NCBI GenBank assembly: GCA_002386945.1
Contig: DGKH01000021.1
Span: forward strand, 46,730-65,088
DNA: 18,359 nt
Direction of reading: 5' to 3'
Source: Proteobacteria bacterium UBA4575
GTDB taxonomy: Bacteria; Pseudomonadota; Gammaproteobacteria; UBA4575
Shown here: piece after piece, positions 7,983 to 15,831 of the stretch
Layout: every line of letters starts with the position of its first letter
Position numbering within the stretch: position 1 is the first letter of the stretch
Notes under the pieces: model-generated
Told to the model about the DNA's origin: nothing
Databases searched by the model: none
The model's input: the letters and a program-made list of their open reading frames with translations, nothing else
Translations under genes and position numbers: made by a program

Positions 7983-9767
7983 ATGCGCACGCACTATTGT
8001 GGGGAAACCACGCTTGAACACTTAGAGCAAGAAGTACAACTTTGTGGATGGGTGAATCGTCGCCGAGACCACGGTGGTGTGATCTTCATCGATCTGCGCG
8101 ACCGCACTGGTATCGTGCAGGTGGTATTTGACCCCGATCGGGCAGATATCTTCCTTGCGGCAGAGCAGCTTCGAAATGAATATGTGATCAAAGTCACAGC
8201 GAAAGTACGTCCACGCCCTGAAGGCACTGTAAATAGTGATCTCAGTACGGGTGAGATTGAAGTTTTGGCTACTGCGCTGGAGGTTTTGAATAAATCGGAT
8301 ACACCGCCGTTTCAACTAGATGATACCGATGTGAATGAAGAATCACGTCTACGTTATCGCTATATTGATTTACGTCGTCCTGAGATGCAGGCACGCATGC
8401 AGACACGTGTTCAAGTAACACGAGCCTTGCGTAATTATCTCGATGATAACGGTTTCTTAGATATCGAGACGCCGATGCTAACCAAGGCGACACCAGAAGG
8501 TGCGCGTGATTACTTGGTGCCTAGTCGTACTCACCCCGGATCATTTTTTGCTCTGCCACAGTCACCGCAATTGTTTAAGCAATTATTGATGATGAGTGGT
8601 TTTGATCGTTATTACCAAGTCGTACGTTGTTTCCGTGACGAAGATCTACGTGCCGACCGTCAGCCTGAATTTACCCAGCTGGATATTGAGACCTCATTCT
8701 TAGGCCAAGAAGACATCATATCGATGATGGAAGGCATGATGCGACAGGTCTTTCAGCAATCTATGGGTATCTCTCTAGAAGCCCCGTTCCCGCGTATGAG
8801 CTATGCCGATGCAATGCATCGTTATGGTTCAGATAAGCCAGATCTGCGCATCCCATTGGAACTGATCGACATTACTGACTTAATGACATCGGTTGAATTT
8901 AAAGTATTTAGTGGCCCAGCACAGGATGAAAAAGGGCGTGTAGCCGTTATCTGCCTACCGAATGGCAGTGAGCTCAGTCGTAAAGAGATCGATGGGTATA
9001 CAAATTATGTGGCTAATTACGGTGCTAAGGGTTTGGCTTACATCAAATGTAATGCCGTTGAGCAGGGCCGCGAAGGTCTGCAAAGCCCGATTCTTAAATT
9101 CTTACCGGATGAAGTCATAGAGCAAATCTTGCAGCGCAGTGGCGCAAGCAACGGTGATCTCTTGTTCTTTGGGGCCGATAAAACCAACGTGGTGAATGAC
9201 GCTTTAGGTGCATTACGCGTTAAATTAGGCATCGATCGTAAGCTGCTTGAAGGTGAGTGGAAGCCACTCTGGGTGGTTGATTTCCCTATGTTCGAGTTTG
9301 ATGAAAAAGAACAACGTTGGAATGCCTTGCACCACCCATTTACAGCGCCAAACTTTGATTCAGCTGAGCAATTGCTAGCGAATCCAGGTGAGGCCTTATC
9401 CCAAGCTTACGATATGGTGCTTAACGGTACTGAAATAGGTGGTGGTTCGGTGCGTATTCATAAGCAGGAGATGCAGCGTGTAGTATTCGAAGTATTGAAT
9501 ATTTCTAATGAAGAAGCTGAGAGTAAGTTTGGTTTCTTACTCAATGCCTTGCGCTATGGTTGCCCACCGCATGCTGGTATTGCCTTCGGTATGGATCGTC
9601 TCATCATGTTGATGACTGGCAGCACCTCGATCCGTGATGTGATGGCCTTTCCAAAAACACAGACTGCGATGTGTCCATTGACTGATGCGCCTGCAGAAGT
9701 GAGTGAAAAGCAGCTGAAAGAACTTAATTTACGCTTGCGTCCGAAGCTGAAAGAAGTGGCGAAATAA
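7983..9767 (+). CDS. aspS: Aspartyl-tRNA synthetase (possibly nondiscriminating)
   Basis: A 594-residue class IIb bacterial AspRS that charges tRNA with aspartate. An OB-fold anticodon domain occupies about residues 1-105. The catalytic core follows, with motif 2 [16 protein letters not shown] (217-232) and motif 3 [12 protein letters not shown] (532-543, Arg539). A GAD insertion lies near 300-410. The length and domains are normal for the bacterial type (E. coli 590). The anticodon domain carries H30 (in RRRDHGG) and G81 (in RPRPEG). As I recall, this His/Gly pair marks the nondiscriminating enzyme of Pseudomonas aeruginosa, which also charges tRNA-Asn, whereas E. coli has Leu and Lys. The ATG at 7983 has AGGA upstream. 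It is followed by nudB, yebC and ruvCAB, a common order. Confidence 0.96.
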   Translation: MRTHYCGETTLEHLEQEVQLCGWVNRRRDHGGVIFIDLRDRTGIVQVVFDPDRADIFLAAEQLRNEYVIKVTAKVRPRPEGTVNSDLSTGEIEVLATALEVLNKSDTPPFQLDDTDVNEESRLRYRYIDLRRPEMQARMQTRVQVTRALRNYLDDNGFLDIETPMLTKATPEGARDYLVPSRTHPGSFFALPQSPQLFKQLLMMSGFDRYYQVVRCFRDEDLRADRQPEFTQLDIETSFLGQEDIISMMEGMMRQVFQQSMGISLEAPFPRMSYADAMHRYGSDKPDLRIPLELIDITDLMTSVEFKVFSGPAQDEKGRVAVICLPNGSELSRKEIDGYTNYVANYGAKGLAYIKCNAVEQGREGLQSPILKFLPDEVIEQILQRSGASNGDLLFFGADKTNVVNDALGALRVKLGIDRKLLEGEWKPLWVVDFPMFEFDEKEQRWNALHHPFTAPNFDSAEQLLANPGEALSQAYDMVLNGTEIGGGSVRIHKQEMQRVVFEVLNISNEEAESKFGFLLNALRYGCPPHAGIAFGMDRLIMLMTGSTSIRDVMAFPKTQTAMCPLTDAPAEVSEKQLKELNLRLRPKLKEVAK

Positions 9768-9794
9768 ATACTCAGGCTGAATCGCGCTGCATAC

Positions 9795-9822
9795 TTGTCA
9801 GTAAGATAAGGGTGCCTATAAT
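9795..9822 (+). promoter_or_regulatory. Sigma70-type promoter for nudB
   Basis: TTGTCA (9795-9800) and a consensus TATAAT (9817-9822) are 16 bases apart in the 105-base gap after aspS. This is the best promoter match in the window and predicts a leader of about 44 bases. Confidence 0.6.
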
Positions 9823-9872
9823 TTTACTGAGGTGTAAGCCTCTTACTCGTCTAGCGACACCGTGTTATCGCA

Positions 9873-10319
9873 ATGATTGAAGAAAAAAAAATAAAGCGTC
9901 CTGAGTCAGTGCTCATCGTTATCTACACCAAACAGGGTGAGGTATTGATGATGCGTCGTACTTTCCCTGATGATTTTTGGCAATCGGTTACCGGTAGCTT
10001 GGAATGGGGCGAATCGGAGAATGATGCTGCTGCGCGTGAATTACAAGAAGAAACAGGCCTTGATGGGGCCGCACTGATTAACTGTGATTTCTCACAGGTA
10101 TTTGAGATTTACCCAATCTGGCGTGATCGCTACGGTGAGGGTGTTACGCGTAATCAAGAACATGTCTTTCTATTGCCTCTAGATGGGCGCAATACGATCC
10201 AATTAGATCCTAGAGAACACTTAGAGTATCGCTGGGTGAGCCGTTCTGAGGCGATTGATTTGGCCAGATCCCATACCAATAAAGAAGCCATCACCCGCTG
10301 GGTGCCTGAAGTTAGCTAA
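9873..10319 (+). CDS. nudB: Dihydroneopterin triphosphate pyrophosphohydrolase (Nudix)
   Basis: A 148-residue Nudix hydrolase that removes pyrophosphate from 7,8-dihydroneopterin triphosphate, the second step of folate synthesis. The Nudix box is complete: G41, E47, R55-E56, E59-E60, G62, with the required spacing. The N-terminal KRPESVLIVIY and the family segments FWQSVTGSLEWGE and RWVSRSEA support NudB rather than another Nudix subgroup, as does its place between aspS and yebC. E. coli NudB has 150 residues. The start is the ATG at 9873; no strong ribosome site is seen before it, and the next codons are A-rich. Confidence 0.9.
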   Translation: MIEEKKIKRPESVLIVIYTKQGEVLMMRRTFPDDFWQSVTGSLEWGESENDAAARELQEETGLDGAALINCDFSQVFEIYPIWRDRYGEGVTRNQEHVFLLPLDGRNTIQLDPREHLEYRWVSRSEAIDLARSHTNKEAITRWVPEVS

Positions 10320-10373
10320 TCTGATCTATTAAGAAGTTGTCTAATTGACGAACTTTGGGGCTTTTCCACCATT

Positions 10374-10403
10374 TTGGATAGGCGCTTCAAGTGGTACTAT
10401 AGA
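10374..10403 (+). promoter_or_regulatory. Candidate promoter for yebC-ruvCAB
   Basis: TTGGAT (10374-10379) and TATAGA (10398-10403) are 18 bases apart, about 25 bases before yebC. Overlapping alternatives (TACTAT, GATACT) make the exact -10 box uncertain. I saw no LexA-type operator (CTG-N10-CAG) in the gap. Confidence 0.38.
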
Positions 10404-10429
10404 TACTTTATTTTGTTATGAGATAAGGT

Positions 10430-11176
10430 ATGGCAGGGCATAGTAAATGGGCAAATATCCAGCATCGCAAAAAGGCGCAGGATTCCAAGCGAGGTAAGGT
10501 ATTTACCAAGTTTATCCGCGAGATCACCGTAGCCTCACGTATCGGTGGCTCTGATCTAGACTCCAATCCACGTTTACGTCTAGCAGTCGATAAAGGCCTA
10601 AGTGCTAATATGTCGAAAGATACGATTGAGCGCGCGATTAAGCGAGGTGCCGGTGAGCTGGAGGGAGTCGAGTACGAAGAAATTCGCTACGAAGGCTATG
10701 GCCCAGCAGGTACTGCCTTGATCGTGGACTGTTTGACAGATAATCGTAACCGTACCGTGTCAGAAGTACGTCATGCCTTTAGTAAGCATAATGGCAATAT
10801 GGGGACTAGTGGTTCGGTCGCTTATCTATTCACTAAATTAGGTGTCTTTAACTATGAAAGTGGTGTCGATGAAGACCGCTTGATGGAGGCAGCCTTAGAA
10901 TTTGGCGCTGATGACATCGTGAGCGAAGAAAATGGCTCAATGGAAGTGATCTGTCAGGCAGATATTTTCTTAGATGTGCAGACTGCTTTAAATGCCGCTG
11001 AGTTAAGCCCAAGTTTCGCTGAGATCGCGATGCGTGCATCCACTATGGCCGAAGTAAGCGAAAAAGACACTGAAAAGCTCATGAATTTGATCGATGCGCT
11101 GGAAGAATTAGATGACGTGCAAAATGTCTATTCTAATGCCGAATTTCCTGATGGCTTGTTGGAGAATCTCGGTTAA
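10430..11176 (+). CDS. yebC: YebC/PmpR family protein (TACO1-like)
   Basis: A 248-residue protein of the YebC/TACO1 family, variously linked to transcription control (PmpR in Pseudomonas) and to translation of proline-rich stretches by ribosomes. It starts with the invariant [20 protein letters not shown] and continues with the family segments [35 protein letters not shown] and [13 protein letters not shown]. The length is typical (E. coli YebC 246). It heads the ruvCAB group, as in most gammaproteobacteria, and its end overlaps the likely start of ruvC. The ATG at 10430 follows ATAAGGT very closely, so the ribosome site is not ideal. Confidence 0.95.
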   Translation: MAGHSKWANIQHRKKAQDSKRGKVFTKFIREITVASRIGGSDLDSNPRLRLAVDKGLSANMSKDTIERAIKRGAGELEGVEYEEIRYEGYGPAGTALIVDCLTDNRNRTVSEVRHAFSKHNGNMGTSGSVAYLFTKLGVFNYESGVDEDRLMEAALEFGADDIVSEENGSMEVICQADIFLDVQTALNAAELSPSFAEIAMRASTMAEVSEKDTEKLMNLIDALEELDDVQNVYSNAEFPDGLLENLG

Positions 11177-11681
11177 TAAGCAGCAAGGTAAGATACGTAT
11201 TTTAGGGATAGATCCAGGGTCTATCCGCACTGGCTACGGCATCATTGATAGTGATGGTTACCATAGTAGCTACGTCAGTAGTGGTTTTTTGAAGTTACCG
11301 ACCACTTCATTAGCCGATAAATTAGGTGCGATATTTGCGTCTCTCAGTGACCTTTGTCAGCAATGGCAACCGGAACATATGGCGGTAGAAGAAGTCTTTA
11401 TGGCAAAAAACCCCATGTCAGCGCTGAAGTTAGGCCATGCACGGGGCGCTGCTATCAGTGCAGGCTGCCATGCGGATTTAGAAATCTACGAATATACGGC
11501 CAAACAAGTTAAGAAATCTGCTGTAGGTTATGGTGCTGCCTCGAAAGATCAAATGCAGCACATGGTGACGCGTTTATTGAATCTTCGTAAAGAGCTACAA
11601 GAAGATGAGGCCGATGGTCTAGCAGTAGCCATATGCCATGCGCACACCGCTTTAAATACCAAACAAATCAACTCGAGTTAA
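11151..11681 (+). CDS. ruvC: Holliday-junction endonuclease RuvC
   Basis: RuvC dimers cut Holliday junctions symmetrically during recombination, after RuvAB branch migration. The RNase H-like active site is intact: D21 in LGIDPGS, E80 in [10 protein letters not shown], and D152/D155 in [11 protein letters not shown]. The start is unusual. Family members begin one to three residues before the first beta strand. Here no ATG, GTG or TTG lies between the ATG at 11151 and that strand, so the called protein has about 14 extra residues and overlaps yebC by 26 bases. An ATA at 11193 or ATT at 11199, downstream of AAGG at 11185-11188, would give a conventional N-terminus. The product is certain; the start is not. 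It is followed by ruvA after four bases. Confidence 0.93.
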   Translation: MACWRISVNKQQGKIRILGIDPGSIRTGYGIIDSDGYHSSYVSSGFLKLPTTSLADKLGAIFASLSDLCQQWQPEHMAVEEVFMAKNPMSALKLGHARGAAISAGCHADLEIYEYTAKQVKKSAVGYGAASKDQMQHMVTRLLNLRKELQEDEADGLAVAICHAHTALNTKQINSS

Positions 11682-11685
11682 GCAT

Positions 11686-12285
11686 GTGATCGGTTTATTA
11701 GAAGGTACCTTGATATACAAACAAGCCCCTGACTTGATGTTGAAGGTGCAGGGAGTTGGCTATGAACTGCAAGCGCCGATGTCGACCTTTTACAACCTGC
11801 CTGAGTGCGGCGTAGAGACCGTGTTATATACGCATTTATTAGTGCGTGAAGATGCACATACGCTATATGCCTTCCACTCGACTGAAGATCGCAGTCTGTT
11901 TAGAACCTTACTTAAGGTTAACGGTGTGGGCGCTAAGATGGCCTTGGCGATTCTTTCAGGCATGGAGACGAAAGGGTTTCGTTTTTGTATTGAGAATGGT
12001 GATGTTGATGCGCTCATCCGTTTACCAGGCGTAGGTCGTAAAACAGCTGAACGATTGGTGGTCGAATTGCGTGATCGCTTAAGTTCAATTGGAACTAGTG
12101 ATGGTATAGCAAGCTCAGTAAGCTCAGGGAATGGATTAAGTCTGCGTGAAGAAGCGATTACCGCTTTAACAACGTTGGGCTATAAAGGCCCAGAAGCGAC
12201 ACGCATGGTCAATCAAGTAGAGTCTGAGACGGAGAGTAGTGAAGAGCTCATTCGCTTAGCGCTTAAAACAAGTCTCAAGAAATAA
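11686..12285 (+). CDS. ruvA: Holliday-junction branch-migration protein RuvA
   Basis: A 199-residue junction-binding subunit that holds the four-way DNA as a tetramer and recruits RuvB. It has an OB-fold N-terminal domain (about 1-62, MIGLLEGTLIYK), two helix-hairpin-helix motifs (KVNGVGAKMALAIL and RLPGVGRKTAERLV) and a C-terminal RuvB-contact domain (about 150-199, LREEAITALTTLGYKGPEA) after a serine-rich linker. E. coli RuvA has 203 residues. The start codon is GTG at 11686; the ATG two bases earlier (11684) is in another frame. It lies four bases after ruvC and nine bases before ruvB. Confidence 0.95.
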   Translation: MIGLLEGTLIYKQAPDLMLKVQGVGYELQAPMSTFYNLPECGVETVLYTHLLVREDAHTLYAFHSTEDRSLFRTLLKVNGVGAKMALAILSGMETKGFRFCIENGDVDALIRLPGVGRKTAERLVVELRDRLSSIGTSDGIASSVSSGNGLSLREEAITALTTLGYKGPEATRMVNQVESETESSEELIRLALKTSLKK

Positions 12286-12294
12286 GGCTAGAGC

Positions 12295-13380
12295 ATGGCA
12301 GATGAAAGAATCATAGAAGCAGATAATATGTCAGGGGAAGACCCTAGTTCTGACCGTGCCATACGACCACGCACACTGGCTGAGTATGTGGGTCAGACAA
12401 GAGTGCGTGAGCAGATGGAAATTTTCATCTCGGCGGCGAAAGAACGCAAAGAGGCGATGGATCATGTCCTGATTTTTGGCCCACCAGGACTCGGTAAAAC
12501 CACATTATCTAACATCATCGCACAAGAACTAGGTGTCAATATTCGGCAAACATCAGGACCCGTTTTAGAGAAGGCGGGTGACCTGGCCGCAATCTTGACC
12601 AATCTTGAAGAGAATGATGTGTTATTTGTCGATGAAATTCATCGATTAAGTCCGGTAGTGGAAGAAATTCTATACCCGGCCCTTGAGGACTATCAGTTAG
12701 ATATCGTCATCGGCGAGGGTCCCAGTGCCCGTTCAATTAAGCTCGATCTACCACCCTTCACCTTAGTCGGAGCAACCACACGCGCCGGATTATTAACCGC
12801 ACCTCTAAGAGACCGTTTTGGCATCGTGCAGCGTCTTGAGTTTTATAGCAGTGAAGAGCTTAGCGGTATCGTTAGTCGGTCTGCACGTATCCTCGGTGTT
12901 GAATTGGCCCCAGAAGGGGGGTGGGAGATTGCCCGTCGTTCGCGTGGTACGCCGCGTATTGCCAATCGTTTATTACGTCGGGCACGCGACTACGCTCAAG
13001 TCAAAGCCGATGGCATTATCAGTAAAGAAGTAGCACAGCAGGCATTAGACATGTTGAGTGTTGATCAATATGGCTTTGACCAGATGGATAGACGAGTACT
13101 ACTTGCTGTGATTGAGAAATTTGGCGGTGGCCCTGTTGGCTTAGATAGTTTATCTGCAGCAGTAGGTGAAGAGCGTGGCACGATTGAAGATGTGATTGAG
13201 CCGTATTTAATTTTGAATGGCTTTCTGATGCGTACTCCACGTGGCCGAGTAGCTACCGCAAACTGCTATCGACACTTTGGCTTAGCAGTGCCGCAGGCTT
13301 TAGAGCAGTTTAAGGTAGAGGCTGATTCATACGTTAATCAGAATGGTGATAGTGCAAAAGAGCAGGTTGATGGGGAATAG
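12295..13380 (+). CDS. ruvB: Holliday-junction branch-migration helicase RuvB
   Basis: A 361-residue AAA+ ATPase that drives branch migration as hexameric rings on RuvA-bound junctions. Walker [10 protein letters not shown] is at residues 62-70 and Walker B VDEIH at 112-116. The GATTRAG segment, the PLRDRFG arginine region and the sensor segment [17 protein letters not shown] follow. A C-terminal winged helix ends near RTPRGRVAT and HFGLAVP. It is about 25 residues longer than E. coli RuvB (336), mostly through an acidic tail after residue 335 ([10 protein letters not shown] onward) that covers the ybgC start region. The ATG at 12295 is preceded by AAGG. It overlaps ybgC by 11 bases if the ATG at 13370 is used. 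Confidence 0.96.
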   Translation: MADERIIEADNMSGEDPSSDRAIRPRTLAEYVGQTRVREQMEIFISAAKERKEAMDHVLIFGPPGLGKTTLSNIIAQELGVNIRQTSGPVLEKAGDLAAILTNLEENDVLFVDEIHRLSPVVEEILYPALEDYQLDIVIGEGPSARSIKLDLPPFTLVGATTRAGLLTAPLRDRFGIVQRLEFYSSEELSGIVSRSARILGVELAPEGGWEIARRSRGTPRIANRLLRRARDYAQVKADGIISKEVAQQALDMLSVDQYGFDQMDRRVLLAVIEKFGGGPVGLDSLSAAVGEERGTIEDVIEPYLILNGFLMRTPRGRVATANCYRHFGLAVPQALEQFKVEADSYVNQNGDSAKEQVDGE

Positions 13381-13795
13381 CATAGTGCGTAACTACCGTC
13401 TGCCTATACGCATTTACTACGAAGATACCGATGCGGGTGGCGTGGTCTATTACGCCAACTACCTGAAATTTCTTGAGCGTGCACGGACTGAATGGTTGCG
13501 TAGTTTTGGTTTTGAGCAAGATCAATTGCGTGAGCAGGATGGGATTCTTTTTGCCGTTCGCTCAGTCAATATAAATTATGTGCAAGCAGCACGATTTAAT
13601 CAGCAGGTAATCAGTTGCGTGGATGACTTCAGCCTGAAGAGAGCAAGTATTGCAGTACAACAATCCATTGTTATGCAAGATGGAGGGGCTTCAGTGGTTA
13701 ATGCTGAAGTTAATATCGTCTGTTTAGATTGCGATAAATTTAGTCCAAAACCTATACCTGAAAGACTTTACCGAGAGTTACTAGCATGCAAGTAG
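13370..13795 (+). CDS. ybgC: Tol-Pal-associated acyl-CoA thioesterase YbgC
   Basis: A 141-residue hotdog-fold thioesterase. The signature [16 protein letters not shown], with the catalytic aspartate, is followed by LERARTEWL. Relatives hydrolyse short-chain or hydroxyacyl-CoA and have been linked to phospholipid metabolism at the inner membrane. Its place at the head of tolQRAB is conserved. The start is uncertain. ATG 13370, overlapping ruvB, has AGG only three bases away. GTG 13385 has GGGGA eight bases upstream and gives [16 protein letters not shown], a good family length. An ATG at 13343 is less likely. The stop overlaps the tolQ start by 10 bases. Confidence 0.9.
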   Translation: MGNSIVRNYRLPIRIYYEDTDAGGVVYYANYLKFLERARTEWLRSFGFEQDQLREQDGILFAVRSVNINYVQAARFNQQVISCVDDFSLKRASIAVQQSIVMQDGGASVVNAEVNIVCLDCDKFSPKPIPERLYRELLACK

Positions 13796-14496
13796 ACATG
13801 AGCGTTTATCACCTGGTAGCCAATGCCAGTATCTTAGTGCAGATTGTGATGCTGATATTAGTTTTAGCGTCGATTGTTTCTTGGACCATGATCATGAGTA
13901 AGTCGCGTGTCTTGCGTCTAGCCAATAAAGAAGCAGCAGGTTTCGAGGATCGCTTTTGGTCAGGTGCGGATCTGGCAACTCTGTATGAAAAGGTCAGTGC
14001 AAAGCGTAGCTTAAATGGCATGGAGCATATTTTTGTTGCTGGCTTTAAAGAATATATCCGCCTACATAAAAATCGTAAGGTCTCACCTCTCTCGATTAGC
14101 GATACTGCGCTACGCTCAATGAAGGTAGCACTCTCACGTGAAATCGATTTTCTTGAAAACAATTTATCTTTTCTGGCTACGGTGGGTTCGACTAGTCCAT
14201 ATATCGGACTATTTGGCACAGTGTGGGGCATTATGAATTCATTTCGAGCGCTCAGTGGGGCGCAGCAAGCCACATTAGCAGCGGTTGCCCCAGGTATTGC
14301 GGAGGCGCTAATTGCGACTGCCATGGGCTTATTGGCGGCGATTCCAGCGGTGATCGCTTATAACCGTTATTCTAATAGTGTCGAGCGATTGATTACGCGT
14401 TACGACAATTTTGTTGAGGAATTCACTGGATTACTTCAACGACAAGCAATTACGCGTGAAACTGAAACCCCTGAGCCGTTAGTACGGGAAGACTAA
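13786..14496 (+). CDS. tolQ: Tol-Pal system inner-membrane protein TolQ
   Basis: A 236-residue member of the MotA/TolQ/ExbB family that, with TolR, forms the proton-driven motor energising TolA. Three membrane helices are seen: about 16-38, 130-152 (FLATVGSTSPYIGLFGTVWGIM) and 168-192 (GIAEALIATAMGLLAAIPAVIAY). The threonines in TVGS and in the third helix, which line the ion path in the family, are present. The ATG at 13786, with GAGAG eight bases upstream inside ybgC, gives a start like that of E. coli TolQ (230 residues); an ATG at 13798 is the alternative. It shares one base with tolR (TAATG). Confidence 0.95.
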   Translation: MQVDMSVYHLVANASILVQIVMLILVLASIVSWTMIMSKSRVLRLANKEAAGFEDRFWSGADLATLYEKVSAKRSLNGMEHIFVAGFKEYIRLHKNRKVSPLSISDTALRSMKVALSREIDFLENNLSFLATVGSTSPYIGLFGTVWGIMNSFRALSGAQQATLAAVAPGIAEALIATAMGLLAAIPAVIAYNRYSNSVERLITRYDNFVEEFTGLLQRQAITRETETPEPLVRED

Positions 14497-14930
14497 TGGC
14501 ACGTAACTATAATCGTCGACGTAAGCCTATGGCTGACATTAATGTAGTTCCATACATTGATGTCATGTTGGTGTTGTTGGTTATTTTTATGGTGACAGCG
14601 CCGATGTTTAATCAAGGGATTGAAGTTAATCTACCTAGTGCTCCAGCTAAGCCGATTGAAGAATATATGCAGCAAAAGGAGCCCTTTATTGTCTCTGTAG
14701 ATCAACAGGGGCGTGTTTTTGTGAATAAATTATCAGATCCTAAAAAAGCCTTAAGTCTGCTTGAGTTTGATCAAATTATGCCGGGTCTATTTAGCCAGTT
14801 TGGTGCTCAGACAGTTTATGTTAAAGGTGATGCCGCAGTTGATTATGGTCGTGTAGTTGAAGTGATGGCCACGATGCAGACAGCTGGCTTTACTTCGATT
14901 GGATTGATCACGCAGCCAGAATCAGAGTAA
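14496..14930 (+). CDS. tolR: Tol-Pal system inner-membrane protein TolR
   Basis: A 144-residue ExbD/TolR protein with one N-terminal membrane helix (about 18-37) and a periplasmic domain. The helix holds the essential aspartate, D22 in VVPYIDVMLVLLVIFMV, which takes part in proton flow with TolQ. A basic N-terminus (NYNRRRKPM) precedes it, and the segment NQGIEVNLPSA follows. The length matches E. coli TolR (142). Its ATG overlaps the tolQ stop as TAATG, which fits coupled synthesis of motor partners. Confidence 0.95.
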   Translation: MARNYNRRRKPMADINVVPYIDVMLVLLVIFMVTAPMFNQGIEVNLPSAPAKPIEEYMQQKEPFIVSVDQQGRVFVNKLSDPKKALSLLEFDQIMPGLFSQFGAQTVYVKGDAAVDYGRVVEVMATMQTAGFTSIGLITQPESE

Positions 14931-14937
14931 GCAGTAA

Positions 14938-15831
14938 ATGCTGAAACGACCTTCCTACTTATCGCGCTCGGTGATTCTGGCCTTAGCAGTGCATGTGATC
15001 TTAGTCTTGGCTTTTACCTTTGGTTTCGACTTCAAGCCGGAGAAGCCTCAGCTCGCTTTACCGCAGATTGATATCATTAAGGCTGAGATTATCGATGGTG
15101 CTGCAATAGAAAAAGCGAAAGCAAAAAAGCTTGCTGAAAAGAAAGCAGTGGAGCGTAAGCGTCGCGAGCTGGCATTGCGTAAAAAGCGTGCAGCCGAAGA
15201 AAAGGTAAGAAAAAAGAAAGCAACCGAGCGACGCGTTAAAGAGAAACATCAAGCTGAATTAAAACAAGCGAAGAAGGCTAAGCAAGTCGCTGAACAAGCG
15301 CGACAAAAGGCTGAGCAAGAGAAACTTAAGGCTGAAAAAAAGGCAAAGCAGTTAGCGGCTAAGCTGAAAGCCCAAGAAAAAGCACAAAGAAAAGCTGAAG
15401 CGGAGGCGGAACAAAGACGATTGAAAGCCGTCTTAGAGCAGGAAGAAGCTGAAATGAAAGCGCTGGAAGAGCGTAAGCGTAAAGAAGCACAAGCCCAGTT
15501 GCGAGAGCAGGAAGAAAAGGTGCGGCAAGCGGCTAGACAACGACAGCTACAATCGATGTTGGTGCAATATATCGCTGCAATTACTGCAAAAGTTCAGAAT
15601 CGTTGGAGAAAACCGATTGGGGCTAGTGCTGAGACATTTAGTTGTTATGTTTATGTAATACAAAATCCATCCGGTTTCATTCAACAGGTGAAGGTGCTGG
15701 AATGCCGAGGTGGTGATGATCAGCTAAAACGTTCGGTTGAAGAAGCGGTATGGAAGTCGGATCCACTGCCGATACCAGCCGATCCAGCCTTGTTTGATCG
15801 TGAATTGAAATTTAAATTTGAGCCACAGTGA
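14938..15831 (+). CDS. tolA: Tol-Pal system linker protein TolA
   Basis: A 297-residue protein linking the TolQR motor to TolB and Pal at the outer membrane. Domain I is a single membrane helix (about 11-29). Domain II is a lysine/glutamate/alanine-rich helix from about 54 to 205, rod-like and repetitive. Domain III (about 206-297) contains two cysteines (FSCYVYV and VLECRGG) that fit the disulfide seen in TolA C-domains, and ends with LFDRELKFKFEPQ. It is much shorter than E. coli TolA (421), mainly in domain II. In the helix the histidine of the conserved Ser-x3-His pair is kept (H19), but the serine position is alanine (A15). The start is the ATG at 14938, seven bases after tolR. Confidence 0.93.
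   Translation: MLKRPSYLSRSVILALAVHVILVLAFTFGFDFKPEKPQLALPQIDIIKAEIIDGAAIEKAKAKKLAEKKAVERKRRELALRKKRAAEEKVRKKKATERRVKEKHQAELKQAKKAKQVAEQARQKAEQEKLKAEKKAKQLAAKLKAQEKAQRKAEAEAEQRRLKAVLEQEEAEMKALEERKRKEAQAQLREQEEKVRQAARQRQLQSMLVQYIAAITAKVQNRWRKPIGASAETFSCYVYVIQNPSGFIQQVKVLECRGGDDQLKRSVEEAVWKSDPLPIPADPALFDRELKFKFEPQ

Noticed and set aside
10320..10429. SOS (LexA) operator upstream of yebC-ruvCAB
   Set aside because: No CTG-N10-CAG pattern was found by reading the gap, so SOS control is not supported by the sequence.
13809..14324. Minus-strand 171-residue open frame over tolQ
   Set aside because: Long only because of codon composition of tolQ; no ribosome site or recognisable domain.
14938..15540. 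Repetitive A/G-rich stretch, possible tandem repeat
   Set aside because: It is the Lys/Glu/Ala-rich helical domain II of TolA; the repetition follows from protein composition.
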